In this document: positions 8,722 through 16,588 of the stretch, in pieces
Layout: each line of letters begins with the position of its first letter
Numbering within the stretch: position 1 is the first letter of the stretch
Assembly: GCA_005884685.1 (NCBI GenBank)
Contig: VBAH01000089.1
Span: forward strand, 1-64,000
Origin: Alphaproteobacteria bacterium
Lineage (GTDB): Bacteria; Pseudomonadota; Alphaproteobacteria; Rhizobiales; Xanthobacteraceae
DNA: 64,000 nucleotides
Direction: 5' to 3'
Position numbers and translations under genes: made by a program
Notes under the pieces: generated by a model
Database searches by the model: none
The model's input: only the letters and a program-made list of their open reading frames with translations
What the model was told of the DNA's origin: nothing

Positions 8722-9131
8722 AGGTCGGGTTGTGGAGGATCGCGCACGCGCGCTCCGGCGACAAAGCCGACCGCGCCGACATCGGGTTGTTCGCCTATGA
8801 CGCGCCGACCTACGAGGTGCTCAAGCGCGAGGTGACGCGCGAGCGGCTGGCCGCGCACTTCGCCGATATCTGCCAAGGCACGGTCGAGATCTGGCCGCTC
8901 GACAATCTGCTTGCCGTCAAGATCGTGCTCAACGCCGCGCTGCAGGGCGGCGCGGCGCGCTCGCTGCGCATGGACAGCCTCGGCAAGGCGGTCGCCGCGC
9001 GGCTGCTGCGCATGGAGATCGAGGCGCCCGCGGACTTGCCGCGGCTTTCACATCCATCCGCTCGTCCCCGCGAAAGCGGGGACCCAGGGCCAAGCAAAGA
9101 AAGAACTGGATTCCCGCTTTCGCGGGAATGA
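8718..9131 (+). CDS. small AtuA-partner protein with repeat-encoded C-terminus
   Basis: 137 residues. Residues 1 to about 110 (MKVGLWRIAHARSGDKADRA...) match the small domain that is fused to, or follows, DUF1446 proteins. The last 25 or so residues (PRESGDPGPSKERTGFPLSRE is their core) are encoded entirely by palindromic repeat copy C (9058-9136), so the natural end of the protein seems to have been replaced or extended by insertion of the repeat. The start ATG overlaps the atuA-like stop by 4 bp, so the two are probably co-translated and may form a complex. Function beyond that is unknown. Confidence 0.8.
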   Translation: MKVGLWRIAHARSGDKADRADIGLFAYDAPTYEVLKREVTRERLAAHFADICQGTVEIWPLDNLLAVKIVLNAALQGGAARSLRMDSLGKAVAARLLRMEIEAPADLPRLSHPSARPRESGDPGPSKERTGFPLSRE

Positions 9132-9136
9132 GCGGG
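9058..9136. repeat. 80-bp palindromic repeat, copy C (partly coding)
   Basis: Arms CCGCTCGTCCCCGCG and CGCGGGAATGAGCGGG. Unlike the other four copies it lies mostly within a coding frame: it supplies the final codons and the TGA stop (9129-9131) of the small AtuA partner, and its right end merges into the GGGAGAGGG ribosome-binding site of the tetR gene. Confidence 0.85.
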
Positions 9137-9147
9137 AGAGGGCATCC

Positions 9148-9747
9148 GTGAACGTCGCCAAGCGCAAGCCGCGCCGCAACAACGAGAGCAACCGGCGCGA
9201 GGAATTGCTGCGCGTCTCGGCAAAGCTGTTCCGTGAGAAGGGCTTCGACGGCACCTCGATCCGCGATATTTCGGCCGCGGCCGGCATGCATTCGGGCAGC
9301 CCGTTCTATCACTTCAAGACCAAGCAGGACATTCTGGTTGCCGTGATGGAGCAGGGCCTCGCCGAAGGCCTGCGCAGAACCGAAGAGGTGATGGCCCTCG
9401 CGCTGCCGCCCGAACAGAGGCTGAAGGAACTCATCCGTGCGCAGCTCGGCACGATCCTGGAGGAAGGCAGCGACTTCATCCCGGTGTTGCTTTACGACTG
9501 GCGCTCGCTGACGCTCGCGAACCGCCGCCGCATCGTGGCGCTGAAGGACCGCTACGACGCGCTGTGGCAGCAGGTGATCGACGACTTGAAGCGCGCCGGC
9601 CACATGCCGGGCGACGCGCAGCTCGTGCGCCTGCTCATCCTCGGCGCGGTGAACTGGACCGGCACGTGGTATCGCGCCGGCGGGCGGCTTTCGCTCGATG
9701 AAGTCGCCGAAGGCTGCGCACGCCTGTTCCTCCAAGGCGAACGATGA
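9148..9747 (+). CDS. TetR/AcrR family transcriptional regulator
   Basis: 199-residue one-component regulator. The N-terminal helix-turn-helix spans about residues 15-60 (EELLRVSAKLFREKGFDGTS, IRDISAAAGMHSGSPFYHF, KTKQDILVAV). The C-terminal helical domain would bind a small ligand, in this family often an acyl-CoA. The start is GTG 9148, preceded by GGGAGAGGG; no better in-frame start exists without entering repeat C. It overlaps the downstream MFS gene by 4 bp (ATGA) and probably controls the atuA-tetR-MFS cassette. The inducer is unknown. Confidence 0.87.
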   Translation: MNVAKRKPRRNNESNRREELLRVSAKLFREKGFDGTSIRDISAAAGMHSGSPFYHFKTKQDILVAVMEQGLAEGLRRTEEVMALALPPEQRLKELIRAQLGTILEEGSDFIPVLLYDWRSLTLANRRRIVALKDRYDALWQQVIDDLKRAGHMPGDAQLVRLLILGAVNWTGTWYRAGGRLSLDEVAEGCARLFLQGER

Positions 9748-11048
9748 GCCCTCCATCCTCGCGCCTCGCGCGCCTGCCGATCTTCTACGGCTGGATCGTC
9801 GTCGCGATCGCATTCGTCACGATGGCGATCGGCGTCAACGCGCGCACCGCGTTTTCGCTGCTGTTTCCGCCGATCCTCGATGAGTTCGGCTGGGACCGGG
9901 CGGTCGTGGCGGGCGTGTTCTCGTTCGGATTTTTCGTCTCGGCGCTGGTGGCACCCTTCGTCGGCCGGATGGTCGACCGCAAGGGCCCACGGCTGGTCGT
10001 CGAATCCGGCGTCATCGTCCTGATCGCGGGGCTTTGCCTCGCCACGCTCGCGCGCGAGGCGTGGCAGTTCTATCTCACGCTCGGCGTGCTGATCGGCATC
10101 GGCGGAAACCTTGTGGGCTACGGCGTCCAGTCGGTGTTCCTGCCGAACTGGTTCGTGCGGCGGCGCGGGCTCGCGATCGGCATTGCATTTTCCGGCGTCG
10201 GGGCCGGATCGATCGTTCTGCTGCCGTGGATGCAGGTCCTGATCGCGCGCGACGGCTGGCGCTGGGCTTGCCTTGCGCTTGCGCTGATCACGGCCGTGCT
10301 GCTGATCCCGCTCAATCTTCTCTTGCGCAAGCGCCCGCAGGACATCGGGCTGCACCCGGACGGCGACGCCGCGCCCGCGCCGACGACCCCCGGCGGGCAT
10401 GCCAGCAATGTCGTCGACACCGCATGGGCGTCGGTCAGCTGGACGCTCGCGCGCGCGATGCGCACGGCGCGTTTCTGGTGGATCGCGCTCGGCTACTTCA
10501 GCATCCTCTACGCCTGGTACGCCGTGCAGGTGCACCAGACGAAATATCTCGTCGAGATCGGCATCTCGCCGATGCAGGCCGCATGGGCGCTCGGCATCGT
10601 CAGCCTTGCCGGCGTGCCGGGGCAGATCGTGTTCGGCCATGTGTCCGACCGCATCGGGCGCGAATGGGCCTGGGCGATCGGCTGCCTCGGCTTCGTCATC
10701 TGCTTCGCGGCGCTGATCGCGCTCCGCCACGGCGCGAGCCCGGCGCTGCTCTACACCATGATTCTCGCGCAGGGCTTTCTCGGCTACTCGGCGACGTCGG
10801 TACTCGGGCCGATCGTCGCGGAGATCTTCGAGGGCCCGCATTTCGGGACGATCTTCGGAACCCTGATGCTCACCGCGATCACGGGCGGCGCCGTCGGCCC
10901 ATGGGTGACCGGCCTGTTGTACGATTACACCGGCAACTACACGCTCGCGTTCTGGATCGGACTCGCGATGAGTCTCGTGTCGGCCGCCGCGATCTTCATC
11001 GCAGGCCCGCGCAAGGTGCGGCTGGTGGCGGGGCGGGTGGGTAAGTGA
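9744..11048 (+). CDS. MFS transporter, oxalate/formate antiporter-like
   Basis: 434-residue inner-membrane transporter with about 12 hydrophobic segments, starting FYGWIVVAIAFVTMAIGVNA. The A-motif-like loop GRMVDRKGPR lies between segments 2 and 3, and the equivalent loop GHVSDRIGREWAW is in the second half. This pattern matches the monocarboxylate/oxalate-formate branch of the major facilitator superfamily. It is the last gene of the atuA cassette and is translationally coupled to tetR. It probably moves the organic acid handled by the cassette; the direction of transport cannot be told. Confidence 0.88.
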   Translation: MSPPSSRLARLPIFYGWIVVAIAFVTMAIGVNARTAFSLLFPPILDEFGWDRAVVAGVFSFGFFVSALVAPFVGRMVDRKGPRLVVESGVIVLIAGLCLATLAREAWQFYLTLGVLIGIGGNLVGYGVQSVFLPNWFVRRRGLAIGIAFSGVGAGSIVLLPWMQVLIARDGWRWACLALALITAVLLIPLNLLLRKRPQDIGLHPDGDAAPAPTTPGGHASNVVDTAWASVSWTLARAMRTARFWWIALGYFSILYAWYAVQVHQTKYLVEIGISPMQAAWALGIVSLAGVPGQIVFGHVSDRIGREWAWAIGCLGFVICFAALIALRHGASPALLYTMILAQGFLGYSATSVLGPIVAEIFEGPHFGTIFGTLMLTAITGGAVGPWVTGLLYDYTGNYTLAFWIGLAMSLVSAAAIFIAGPRKVRLVAGRVGK

Positions 11049-11071
11049 CACACAATGCTGCGCTACCGAAG

Positions 11072-11148
11072 TGGTAGCGGGGGAGGGACTTGAACCCCCG
11101 ACCTACGGATTATGATTCCGCCGCTCTAACCAGCTGAGCTACCCCGCC
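11072..11148 (-). tRNA. tRNA-Met (CAU anticodon)
   Basis: The minus strand folds as a complete cloverleaf: acceptor GGCGGGG with CCCCGCT, D arm GCTC...GAGC, anticodon stem GCGGA/TCCGT with loop ATCATAA (anticodon CAT), T arm GGGGG-TTCAAGT-CCCTC, then A and an encoded CCA end at 11072-11074. The sequence GGCGGGGTAGCTCAGCTGG is typical of elongator tRNA-Met in alphaproteobacteria. A CAU-anticodon tRNA-Ile modified by TilS is less likely from the body sequence. It lacks the C1-A72 mismatch of an initiator. Confidence 0.95.
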
Positions 11149-11257
11149 ATTCGCCTAACCGGCTGAAGGAACGGGCATTATGTGCGCCGGAGCGCCCGGC
11201 GTGGCGCGGATATAAGGAGTGGCCGGAAAGCGTGTCAAGGCAATGGGCAAAACGCCC

Positions 11258-11461
11258 TCACCCGGTCTCGATCTCGCCCGTCACGTCGAATGTCAGGTTC
11301 ACGCCGCCGATGGTGAAGGTCGCCTTGGCGGGCAGCGCGCCGCCTTTGAGCTTGCCGCTTGCCGCAGCATCCCGCACCGCCTGCTCGATCTCGCGTTGCG
11401 ATGTGACGCCGACCTTCTTCAAGAACTTGCGCACGCTCATGTTGAATGTGTCTTCGTTCAT
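11258..11461 (-). CDS. small DUF6494-like protein
   Basis: 67 residues, MNEDTFNMSVRKFLKKVGVT onward, with a short helical half containing SQREIEQAVRDA and a beta-rich half containing ATFTIGGVNLTFDV. It matches a small conserved protein of alphaproteobacteria that I recall as DUF6494. No signal peptide or membrane segment. ATG 11461 has GGAGGACGA upstream. It lies 73 bp downstream of the PmtA-like gene on the same strand. Function unknown. Confidence 0.75.
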   Translation of the reverse strand: MNEDTFNMSVRKFLKKVGVTSQREIEQAVRDAAASGKLKGGALPAKATFTIGGVNLTFDVTGEIETG

Positions 11462-11534
11462 CTCGTCCTCCAAAATCTCAGGCACGCTTCGTCCCGGCCT
11501 TCGCGGGCACATGCCTTTGCCGGCCCTACGAAAC

Positions 11535-12185
11535 TCACGCCGCGCCGTTGCCCTTGCCGTAGCGGATCAGCGAAAAGTGGCCGAGCGGCGGCATCGGTTT
11601 GCGCTCGATGAAGCGGATGCCCGGCGTGCGGTCCTGCCAGGCGGTGAGCCGGCCCCAGGGAAACTCCGGGCGCCAGCCGAGCCGGCGCGCGACCGGCGCG
11701 AACGCCAGTTCGAACGCCTTGCGCGGGCCGTCTTCGGCGCCGATGTGGTTGACCAGAACGATCTCGCCGCCGGGTTTGAGCACGCGCGCGAACTCATCGA
11801 GCGTCGCCTCCGGGTCCGGCACCGCCGTGATGACGTATTGCGCCACGATCACGTCGAACGCGCCGTCGGGAAACGCCAGATGCTTCGCGTCCATCACGGC
11901 AAGCGCCTCGACATTGGAAAGGCCATGCTCGGCGACGCGTTCGGCCGCCTTGCGCAGCATCGGCGCCGAGATGTCGATGCCGACGATTGAGTTCGTGCGC
12001 GCATAGTCGGGCAGCGAGATGCCGGTGCCGACGCCGACTTCGAGGATGCGCCCGCCGAGACGTTCGGCGGCCGCGATCGAAGCCTTGCGGCCGCGTTCGA
12101 ATACTTTTCCGAACACGATGTCGTAGACCGGGGCCCAGCGCGCGTAGGCCTTTTCGACCGCGTTCCGATCGAGCGTGTCGGTCAT
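11535..12185 (-). CDS. SAM-dependent methyltransferase, PmtA-like
   Basis: 216-residue class I methyltransferase. The SAM-binding motif I is ILEVGVGTGISLPDY, followed by IVGIDISAPML (motif II) and a later LKPGGEIVLVNHI. The GVGTGxSLPxY form and the ending PLGHFSLIRY are typical of the Rhodobacter-type phosphatidylethanolamine N-methyltransferase PmtA, which makes phosphatidylcholine by three methyl transfers at the inner membrane. It lies 17 bp downstream of mnmA on the same strand. A ubiquinone- or other lipid-methyltransferase role is the main alternative. Confidence 0.82.
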   Translation of the reverse strand: MTDTLDRNAVEKAYARWAPVYDIVFGKVFERGRKASIAAAERLGGRILEVGVGTGISLPDYARTNSIVGIDISAPMLRKAAERVAEHGLSNVEALAVMDAKHLAFPDGAFDVIVAQYVITAVPDPEATLDEFARVLKPGGEIVLVNHIGAEDGPRKAFELAFAPVARRLGWRPEFPWGRLTAWQDRTPGIRFIERKPMPPLGHFSLIRYGKGNGAA

Positions 12186-12202
12186 TCGCCCCTCTGGCGC
12201 GA

Positions 12203-13369
12203 TCAGGCGTGCGCCGCGACGCTTTCGCGCGGCGTGGCAACTGCGGCCTGCGTGGCGCGGATGAACCCGCCGCCGAGCACGCGCGCTTCGCCGTCGGCCG
12301 CATCGTAGAACACACAGGCCTGGCCGGGCGCGACGCCCTCCTCGCCGCCGATCAACTCGACCGCGACGGCGCCGCGTTCGGCGCTGAGCCACGCCGGCTG
12401 CGGCGGGCGCGTCGAGCGCACCTTCACAAACACCTCACGGCGCGGCGCACCCTCGATCACGCCGTCGCCGATCCAGTTCACGTCGTGCAACTGGATGAAA
12501 CGGGTTGCGAGTGCGGAGCGTGGACCAACGACCACGCGGCGCGTGCCGGCTTCGAGCCGAACCACATAGAGCGGCTCGCGCGCGGCAATGCCCAAGCCCT
12601 TCCGCTGGCCGACGGTGAAATGAATGATGCCGCCGTGCTGACCGAGCACCTTGCCCGAGAGATCGACAATATCGCCCGGCGCCGATGCGCCCGGCCGCAG
12701 CCGCTCGATCACGTCCGCATAGTGGCCGGTCGGCACGAAGCAGATGTCCTGTGAGTCCTGCTTGTCGGCGACTGCAAGCCCGAATTCGTGCGCGAGCTCG
12801 CGCACGCGCGCCTTCGGCAGGCCGCCGAGCGGAAAGCGCAGCACGTCGAGTTGCGCACGCGTGGTGGCAAACAGGAAGTAGCTCTGGTCGCGATCGGGAT
12901 CGTGCGCGCGATAAAGCGCGCGGCTGCCGTCCGCGAGACGGCGGTTGACGACGTAATGCCCGGTGGCGAGCACCTGCGCACCGAGTTCGCGCGCCGTGCC
13001 GAGCAGGTCGGCGAACTTGATCGCGCGGTTGCATTCGACGCACGGGACCGGCGTCTCCCCGGCCGCATAGCTTTCGGCGAAGCGGTCGATCACCGCTTCC
13101 TTGAAGCGCGCCTCGTAGTCGAGCACGTAATGCGCAATCCCGATGCGCTCCGCCACGGCGCGCGCGTCCTGGATGTCGCGTCCGGCGCAGCACGCGCCCT
13201 TGCGGTGCATCGCGGCGCCGTGGTCGTACAGCTGCAAGGTCACGCCGACGACGTCATAGCCCTCGGCCTTCAGCAAGGCCGCCGTCACCGACGAATCGAC
13301 GCCGCCGGACATGGCGACGACGACGCGCGTGTCCTGCGGCCGGCCCTGTGTATCGAGGCTGTTGAGCAT
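12203..13369 (-). CDS. mnmA: tRNA 2-thiouridine synthase MnmA
   Basis: 388-residue tRNA-specific 2-thiouridylase, which thiolates U34 of the tRNAs for Lys, Glu and Gln using ATP and a persulfide relay. The PP-loop motif [18 protein letters not shown] is near residue 20; the catalytic cysteines are in [11 protein letters not shown] and GQACVFYD. It has [16 protein letters not shown] and DSQDICF family motifs. ATG 13369 is chosen because it gives the normal length; the frame is open further upstream without homology. It is divergent from fliK across a 246-bp intergenic region. Confidence 0.95.
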   Translation of the reverse strand: MLNSLDTQGRPQDTRVVVAMSGGVDSSVTAALLKAEGYDVVGVTLQLYDHGAAMHRKGACCAGRDIQDARAVAERIGIAHYVLDYEARFKEAVIDRFAESYAAGETPVPCVECNRAIKFADLLGTARELGAQVLATGHYVVNRRLADGSRALYRAHDPDRDQSYFLFATTRAQLDVLRFPLGGLPKARVRELAHEFGLAVADKQDSQDICFVPTGHYADVIERLRPGASAPGDIVDLSGKVLGQHGGIIHFTVGQRKGLGIAAREPLYVVRLEAGTRRVVVGPRSALATRFIQLHDVNWIGDGVIEGAPRREVFVKVRSTRPPQPAWLSAERGAVAVELIGGEEGVAPGQACVFYDAADGEARVLGGGFIRATQAAVATPRESVAAHA

Positions 13370-13446
13370 GGGCCTATACCTATAAGGCGGCCTCCCCCCA
13401 CGCAATGAGCGCTTCCCCTCACGGCCGTCACCGCAGCGCGCGGAAC

Positions 13447-13461
13447 CGGCAGTTCTTGCCG
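13447..13461. promoter_or_regulatory. dyad CGGCA-N5-TGCCG upstream of fliK, candidate FlbD enhancer
   Basis: A perfect 5+5 inverted repeat (CGGCA, GTTCT, TGCCG) lies about 100 bp upstream of the sigma-54 promoter candidate at 13560. That is where enhancers for sigma-54 activators normally sit. The same dyad occurs in the fliF leader (16526-16540). In Caulobacter, FlbD binds ftr sites both as activator and as repressor; calling this an ftr-type site is inference. Confidence 0.5.
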
Positions 13462-13559
13462 CTCGTACAGCAAGGGATGCCGGGACGAGGCACCGCATTG
13501 CGGCTGCGCGACTTCTGCTAAGATGTTGAATTGTATCCCTCAATTGATTTCCGAACCCA

Positions 13560-13575
13560 TGGCCCGGCGCTTGCA
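13560..13575 (+). promoter_or_regulatory. sigma-54 (RpoN) promoter of fliK-flgD
   Basis: TGGCCCGGCGCTTGCA matches the sigma-54 consensus TGGCACG-N4-TTGCA with a single mismatch (A to C), with the invariant GG and GC separated by exactly 10 bp. The expected start of transcription is near 13587, about 30 bases before the fliK start. FlbD, the likely activator, is encoded at 20439-21812. Confidence 0.7.
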
Positions 13576-13615
13576 GTCACCTCAATGCGCCCCTGCGCGT
13601 TGAGAGGAAAATGCC

Positions 13616-15259
13616 TTGCCCCAGGTTGCGTCCGATGCGGTGATTCAGCGGCCTGTCCGTCCCGAGGCGACCTCCGGCCGCGCGGGAGCTCCGGCTGGCG
13701 AGCCATCCGCCTCGTTCGACACGCTGCTCGATGCGCCTGCCGCACCGAAGGCAGAGCGCCCTGAGCGGGCGCCGCGCACCCGCCCGCCTGAGCGCAGCGA
13801 TCATGCGCGGGTGGCCGATGACCGCAGCGACAGCCGCAGCGATGTGGGCCGTTCGCGCATGTCCGGCGCCGGGCCTGACGCGGGGAAAAAGCCGGATCTC
13901 ACCGATAAGCCTTCCAAGGCCAGCGGGTCCCCCCCGATTCAGACGGCCAGGACCGCCGAGCAGAATTCCGCCGCTCCGGCCGACGTTCTCGCCCTTGTGA
14001 TCCAGGCGACGGCCGTGGAGGCGTCCGGAGACGGTCAGCCAGTCGTGGCCGACGCGGCCGCGGCGGATGCTGCGCCGGAGCAAACCCCGGACACCAAACG
14101 GGACAGCGACATTGTCCCTCCGGCGGATGCGACGTCCGCGGATGTTACGGCCTTGATCGTCGTAGCGGTTGCGGCGCCCGCGGCTACGCCCAATGCGCTT
14201 GTTGCGGACCTCGCGCGCGAAGCCGGGGCTGCGCCGAGCGAGATTCAAGGCTCCGCGCCCGCTGACATTCAAACGTCCGCGCCCGCCGTTCCGACCGGCG
14301 GCGCGACACCGCAGGCAGCCCAGCCCGGAATTGCGCCGGCCGACATCACCGGCCCCGACGCGACCGTGCCGGCGCCGGACTCCACCGCAGTCCCGGACGA
14401 GAGCGTAGTTCCCGCCGGCGCCAAGCAGACCGGCCCCGCGCTGATGGCTGCGGGTTCGTCGGAAAGCGGCGAGGCGAATCCCGTTCCCGCCGAGCGCAAG
14501 GCTGATGCCGGCAAAGCAAAAGCGGATCATCAGCTGGTCGCGCGCAGCTCGAATGCGCAGGCCCATGCCGATGGCTCGAAGTCCACCACAGATGCTGCAG
14601 CCGAACAGCCCTCCGAGCCCGCCGCACACCGCGCGCTTCCGCAATCAGTCGAACACGCATCTGCGAAAGCGCGCGCCGCTGTCGCCGAGGCCCATTCCGA
14701 GCTTCCCGCGAACGCTGCTGCGCCGGCTCAACTCAATGCTGCCGCGCCGAACGTGCCGTTCCTCGCCGCCGCACTCCCCGCGACGCCGCTCGCGGGCCTT
14801 TGGCCCGTCGCGGCACTCCGCATCGATCCCACTGCCGACAACGCAGTCCCGGTCGCCGGCCTCGCGGTCGAGATCGTATCGCGCGCACAGGACGGGCTGC
14901 GGCGCTTCGACATCCGTCTCGACCCGCCCGAGCTCGGGCGCATCGACGTGCGCCTCGACGTCGACAATGGCGGCAAGGTCACCTCGCGTCTCACCGTCGA
15001 GCGCGCCGAAACACTCGACCTGCTGCGCCGCGATGCGCCGCAGCTGGAGCGCGCCTTGCAGCACGCCGGCCTCAATACCGAAGGCGGGCTCGAATTCTCG
15101 CTGCGCGACCAGAATTTCGCCAACCGCGAGCAGATGCCGCGTGACGTTCCCGTCGCCCGGCTGATCGTTCCGGACGATGAGCAAATCGCCGCCGAGGCGG
15201 CCCGGCGCGGCTATGGCCGGCTGATCGGGCTCGGCGGCGGCGTGGACATCACGGTGTGA
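13616..15259 (+). CDS. fliK: flagellar hook-length control protein FliK
   Basis: 547-residue export-apparatus ruler protein that sets hook length and triggers the substrate switch. Residues 1 to about 400 are a low-complexity Ala/Pro/Asp-rich region, as usual for FliK. The C-terminal Flg_hook domain is recognisable (LRRFDIRLDPPELGRIDVRL, ETLDLLRRDAPQLERALQHA, GLNTEGGLEFSLRDQ). The start is TTG 13616 with GAGAGG about 10 bases upstream; the ATG at 13611 is out of frame and stops after 10 codons. It follows the sigma-54 promoter at 13560 and is probably co-transcribed with flgD. Confidence 0.87.
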   Translation: MPQVASDAVIQRPVRPEATSGRAGAPAGEPSASFDTLLDAPAAPKAERPERAPRTRPPERSDHARVADDRSDSRSDVGRSRMSGAGPDAGKKPDLTDKPSKASGSPPIQTARTAEQNSAAPADVLALVIQATAVEASGDGQPVVADAAAADAAPEQTPDTKRDSDIVPPADATSADVTALIVVAVAAPAATPNALVADLAREAGAAPSEIQGSAPADIQTSAPAVPTGGATPQAAQPGIAPADITGPDATVPAPDSTAVPDESVVPAGAKQTGPALMAAGSSESGEANPVPAERKADAGKAKADHQLVARSSNAQAHADGSKSTTDAAAEQPSEPAAHRALPQSVEHASAKARAAVAEAHSELPANAAAPAQLNAAAPNVPFLAAALPATPLAGLWPVAALRIDPTADNAVPVAGLAVEIVSRAQDGLRRFDIRLDPPELGRIDVRLDVDNGGKVTSRLTVERAETLDLLRRDAPQLERALQHAGLNTEGGLEFSLRDQNFANREQMPRDVPVARLIVPDDEQIAAEAARRGYGRLIGLGGGVDITV

Positions 15260-15268
15260 GGGCAGATC

Positions 15269-15973
15269 ATGGCTGACACCATCGCGACCATTGCCAACGC
15301 GGTCACCTCGGCGACCGGTACTGCGCCGAGCGCCGGCTCGGGCGCCTCCAAGACGCCGGCCGCCAGCAAGGCGGTGCTTGCAGGCAATTTCGATACGTTC
15401 CTGCAGCTGCTGACGACGCAGTTGAAGAACCAGAACCCGCTCGATCCGCTCGACACCAACCAGTTCACCCAGCAGCTGGTGCAGTTCGCCGGCGTCGAAC
15501 AGCAGATCAACATGAACCAGCAGCTCACCACGCTGGTCGCGCTGCAGAAGGCGACGCAGACCACCTCGGCGATGAGCTTCCTCGGGTCGACCGCGACCGT
15601 CGACGGCACCACCACCAAGCTGGCCAATGGCGCAGCCTCGTGGAGCTTTTCGGTCGACAAGCCCTCGACCGCGACGATCAACATCAAGAGTTCGACCGGG
15701 GCCCTCGCCTACAGCGGCAGCTACCCGCTCTCGCCCGGCGCGCAGAATTTCAACTGGGACGGCCGCGGCAACAACGGGGTGAAATGGCCGGACGGCGACT
15801 ACACCATGACGGTCACCGCCAAGGACGCGAGCGGCACCACCGTCGCGGTTTCCACCGAGATCAAGGGTACCGTCGACAGTGTCGACCTGACGCAGAACCC
15901 GCCGGTGCTCAAGATCGGCGGCCAGAGCTTCGCGCTCGACCGGATCAAGCAGGTCGTCCGCCCGGGATTCTAG
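15269..15973 (+). CDS. flgD: flagellar hook assembly (hook cap) protein FlgD
   Basis: 234-residue hook scaffold that caps the growing hook in the periplasm/outside. The N-terminal FlgD signature NFDTFLQLLTTQLKNQNPLDP is followed by LDTNQFTQQLVQFAGVEQQI. The C-terminal half has the FLG/Fn3-like beta fold (FNWDGRGNNGVKWPDGDYTM). It starts 9 bp after fliK. The coding sequence ends at TAG 15971-15973. Confidence 0.94.
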   Translation: MADTIATIANAVTSATGTAPSAGSGASKTPAASKAVLAGNFDTFLQLLTTQLKNQNPLDPLDTNQFTQQLVQFAGVEQQINMNQQLTTLVALQKATQTTSAMSFLGSTATVDGTTTKLANGAASWSFSVDKPSTATINIKSSTGALAYSGSYPLSPGAQNFNWDGRGNNGVKWPDGDYTMTVTAKDASGTTVAVSTEIKGTVDSVDLTQNPPVLKIGGQSFALDRIKQVVRPGF

Positions 15974-16125
15974 AAAATCGCCGGTTTTCCGGGCTTTTTC
16001 CGGGTTGGTGGGCGCCGCGCCACGGTAGGAATTTGTTTCCTATTTGCCCGCGTTTGCTTAGCTAAATTTTAAATCCGCCACGCTAATCTCTCCGCTGAGT
16101 ACCAGTTTGTAGTGTGAGAGTACCA

Positions 16126-16401
16126 ATGACCGAACCTCATCGCCCGAGGGTGAAGTATGTCATCGGGCCGGATGGCAGCCCCTTGACCATCGCCGATTTG
16201 CCGGCACCCGGCACGCGCCGGTGGGTCATCCGCCGCAAGGCGGAGGTGGTCGCCGCGGTTCGTGGCGGGCTTCTGTCGCTCGAGGAGGCGTGCACGCGCT
16301 ACACGCTGACGGTCGAGGAATTCCTCGCCTGGCAGTACTCGATCGACCGTCATGGTCTCGCCGGGTTGCGCACCACGCGAATCCAGCAGTACCGGCAGTA
16401 G
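16126..16401 (+). CDS. sciP: CtrA inhibitor SciP (DUF1153 family)
   Basis: 91-residue DNA-binding protein. It matches DUF1153/SciP throughout: PRVKYVIGPDGSPLTIADLP, APGTRRWVIRRKAEVVAAV, GLLSLEEACTRYTLTVEEF, LAWQYSIDRHGLAGLR. In Caulobacter SciP binds CtrA on DNA and blocks RNA polymerase recruitment at CtrA-activated promoters, including flagellar ones. ATG 16126 is used; an in-frame GTG at 16114 would add four residues. It sits between flgD and fliF and is followed by a strong terminator at 16432. Confidence 0.93.
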   Translation: MTEPHRPRVKYVIGPDGSPLTIADLPAPGTRRWVIRRKAEVVAAVRGGLLSLEEACTRYTLTVEEFLAWQYSIDRHGLAGLRTTRIQQYRQ

Positions 16402-16431
16402 GCGTCCAGTTCTTAGCGAAACGCTAACGGC

Positions 16432-16463
16432 ACGCCGGCCCTCGGGCCGGCGTCGTTGTTTTG
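16432..16463 (+). terminator. rho-independent terminator after sciP
   Basis: A perfect 10-bp stem ACGCCGGCCC / GGGCCGGCGT with a TC centre (16432-16453) is followed by CGTTGTTTTG. It separates the fliK-flgD-sciP block from the fliF operon. Confidence 0.8.
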
Positions 16464-16501
16464 CGCGCCGTGAGCGCGGTTCCGCACGCCTCGGACCGCC
16501 G

Positions 16502-16517
16502 TTAACCAGATCGAAAC
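16502..16517 (+). promoter_or_regulatory. CtrA-like box upstream of fliF
   Basis: TTAACCAGATCGAAAC: first half-site TTAACC is perfect; the second half (GAAAC) differs at two positions from the CtrA consensus TTAA-N7-TTAAC. It shares the form TTAACC-N5-nnnAC-C with the boxes upstream of flhA (24984) and fliI (32719). Confidence 0.5.
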
Positions 16518-16525
16518 CATGAACC

Positions 16526-16540
16526 CGGCAAAACTTGCCG
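16526..16540. promoter_or_regulatory. dyad CGGCA-N5-TGCCG in the fliF leader, candidate FlbD repressor site
   Basis: A second copy of the dyad found before fliK. Here the repeat extends to 9 bp on each side (16523-16531 with 16535-16543), so the RNA could also form a 9-bp hairpin, but there is no U tract. It lies just downstream of the CtrA-like box and 49 bp upstream of the fliF start. In Caulobacter FlbD represses the fliF operon from such a promoter-proximal site. Confidence 0.5.
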
Positions 16541-16588
16541 GGTGAGCGCCGCTCGGCGCTCCATGGGAAGGGCTGGGGCACGCAATCC

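Noticed and set aside
11072-11148. tRNA-Ile with CAU anticodon or initiator tRNA
   Set aside because: Body sequence and G1 pairing fit elongator tRNA-Met; there is no C1-A72 mismatch of an initiator.
13611-13643. ATG at 13611 as fliK start
   Set aside because: It is out of frame with FliK and stops after 10 codons; the TTG at 13616 is in frame.
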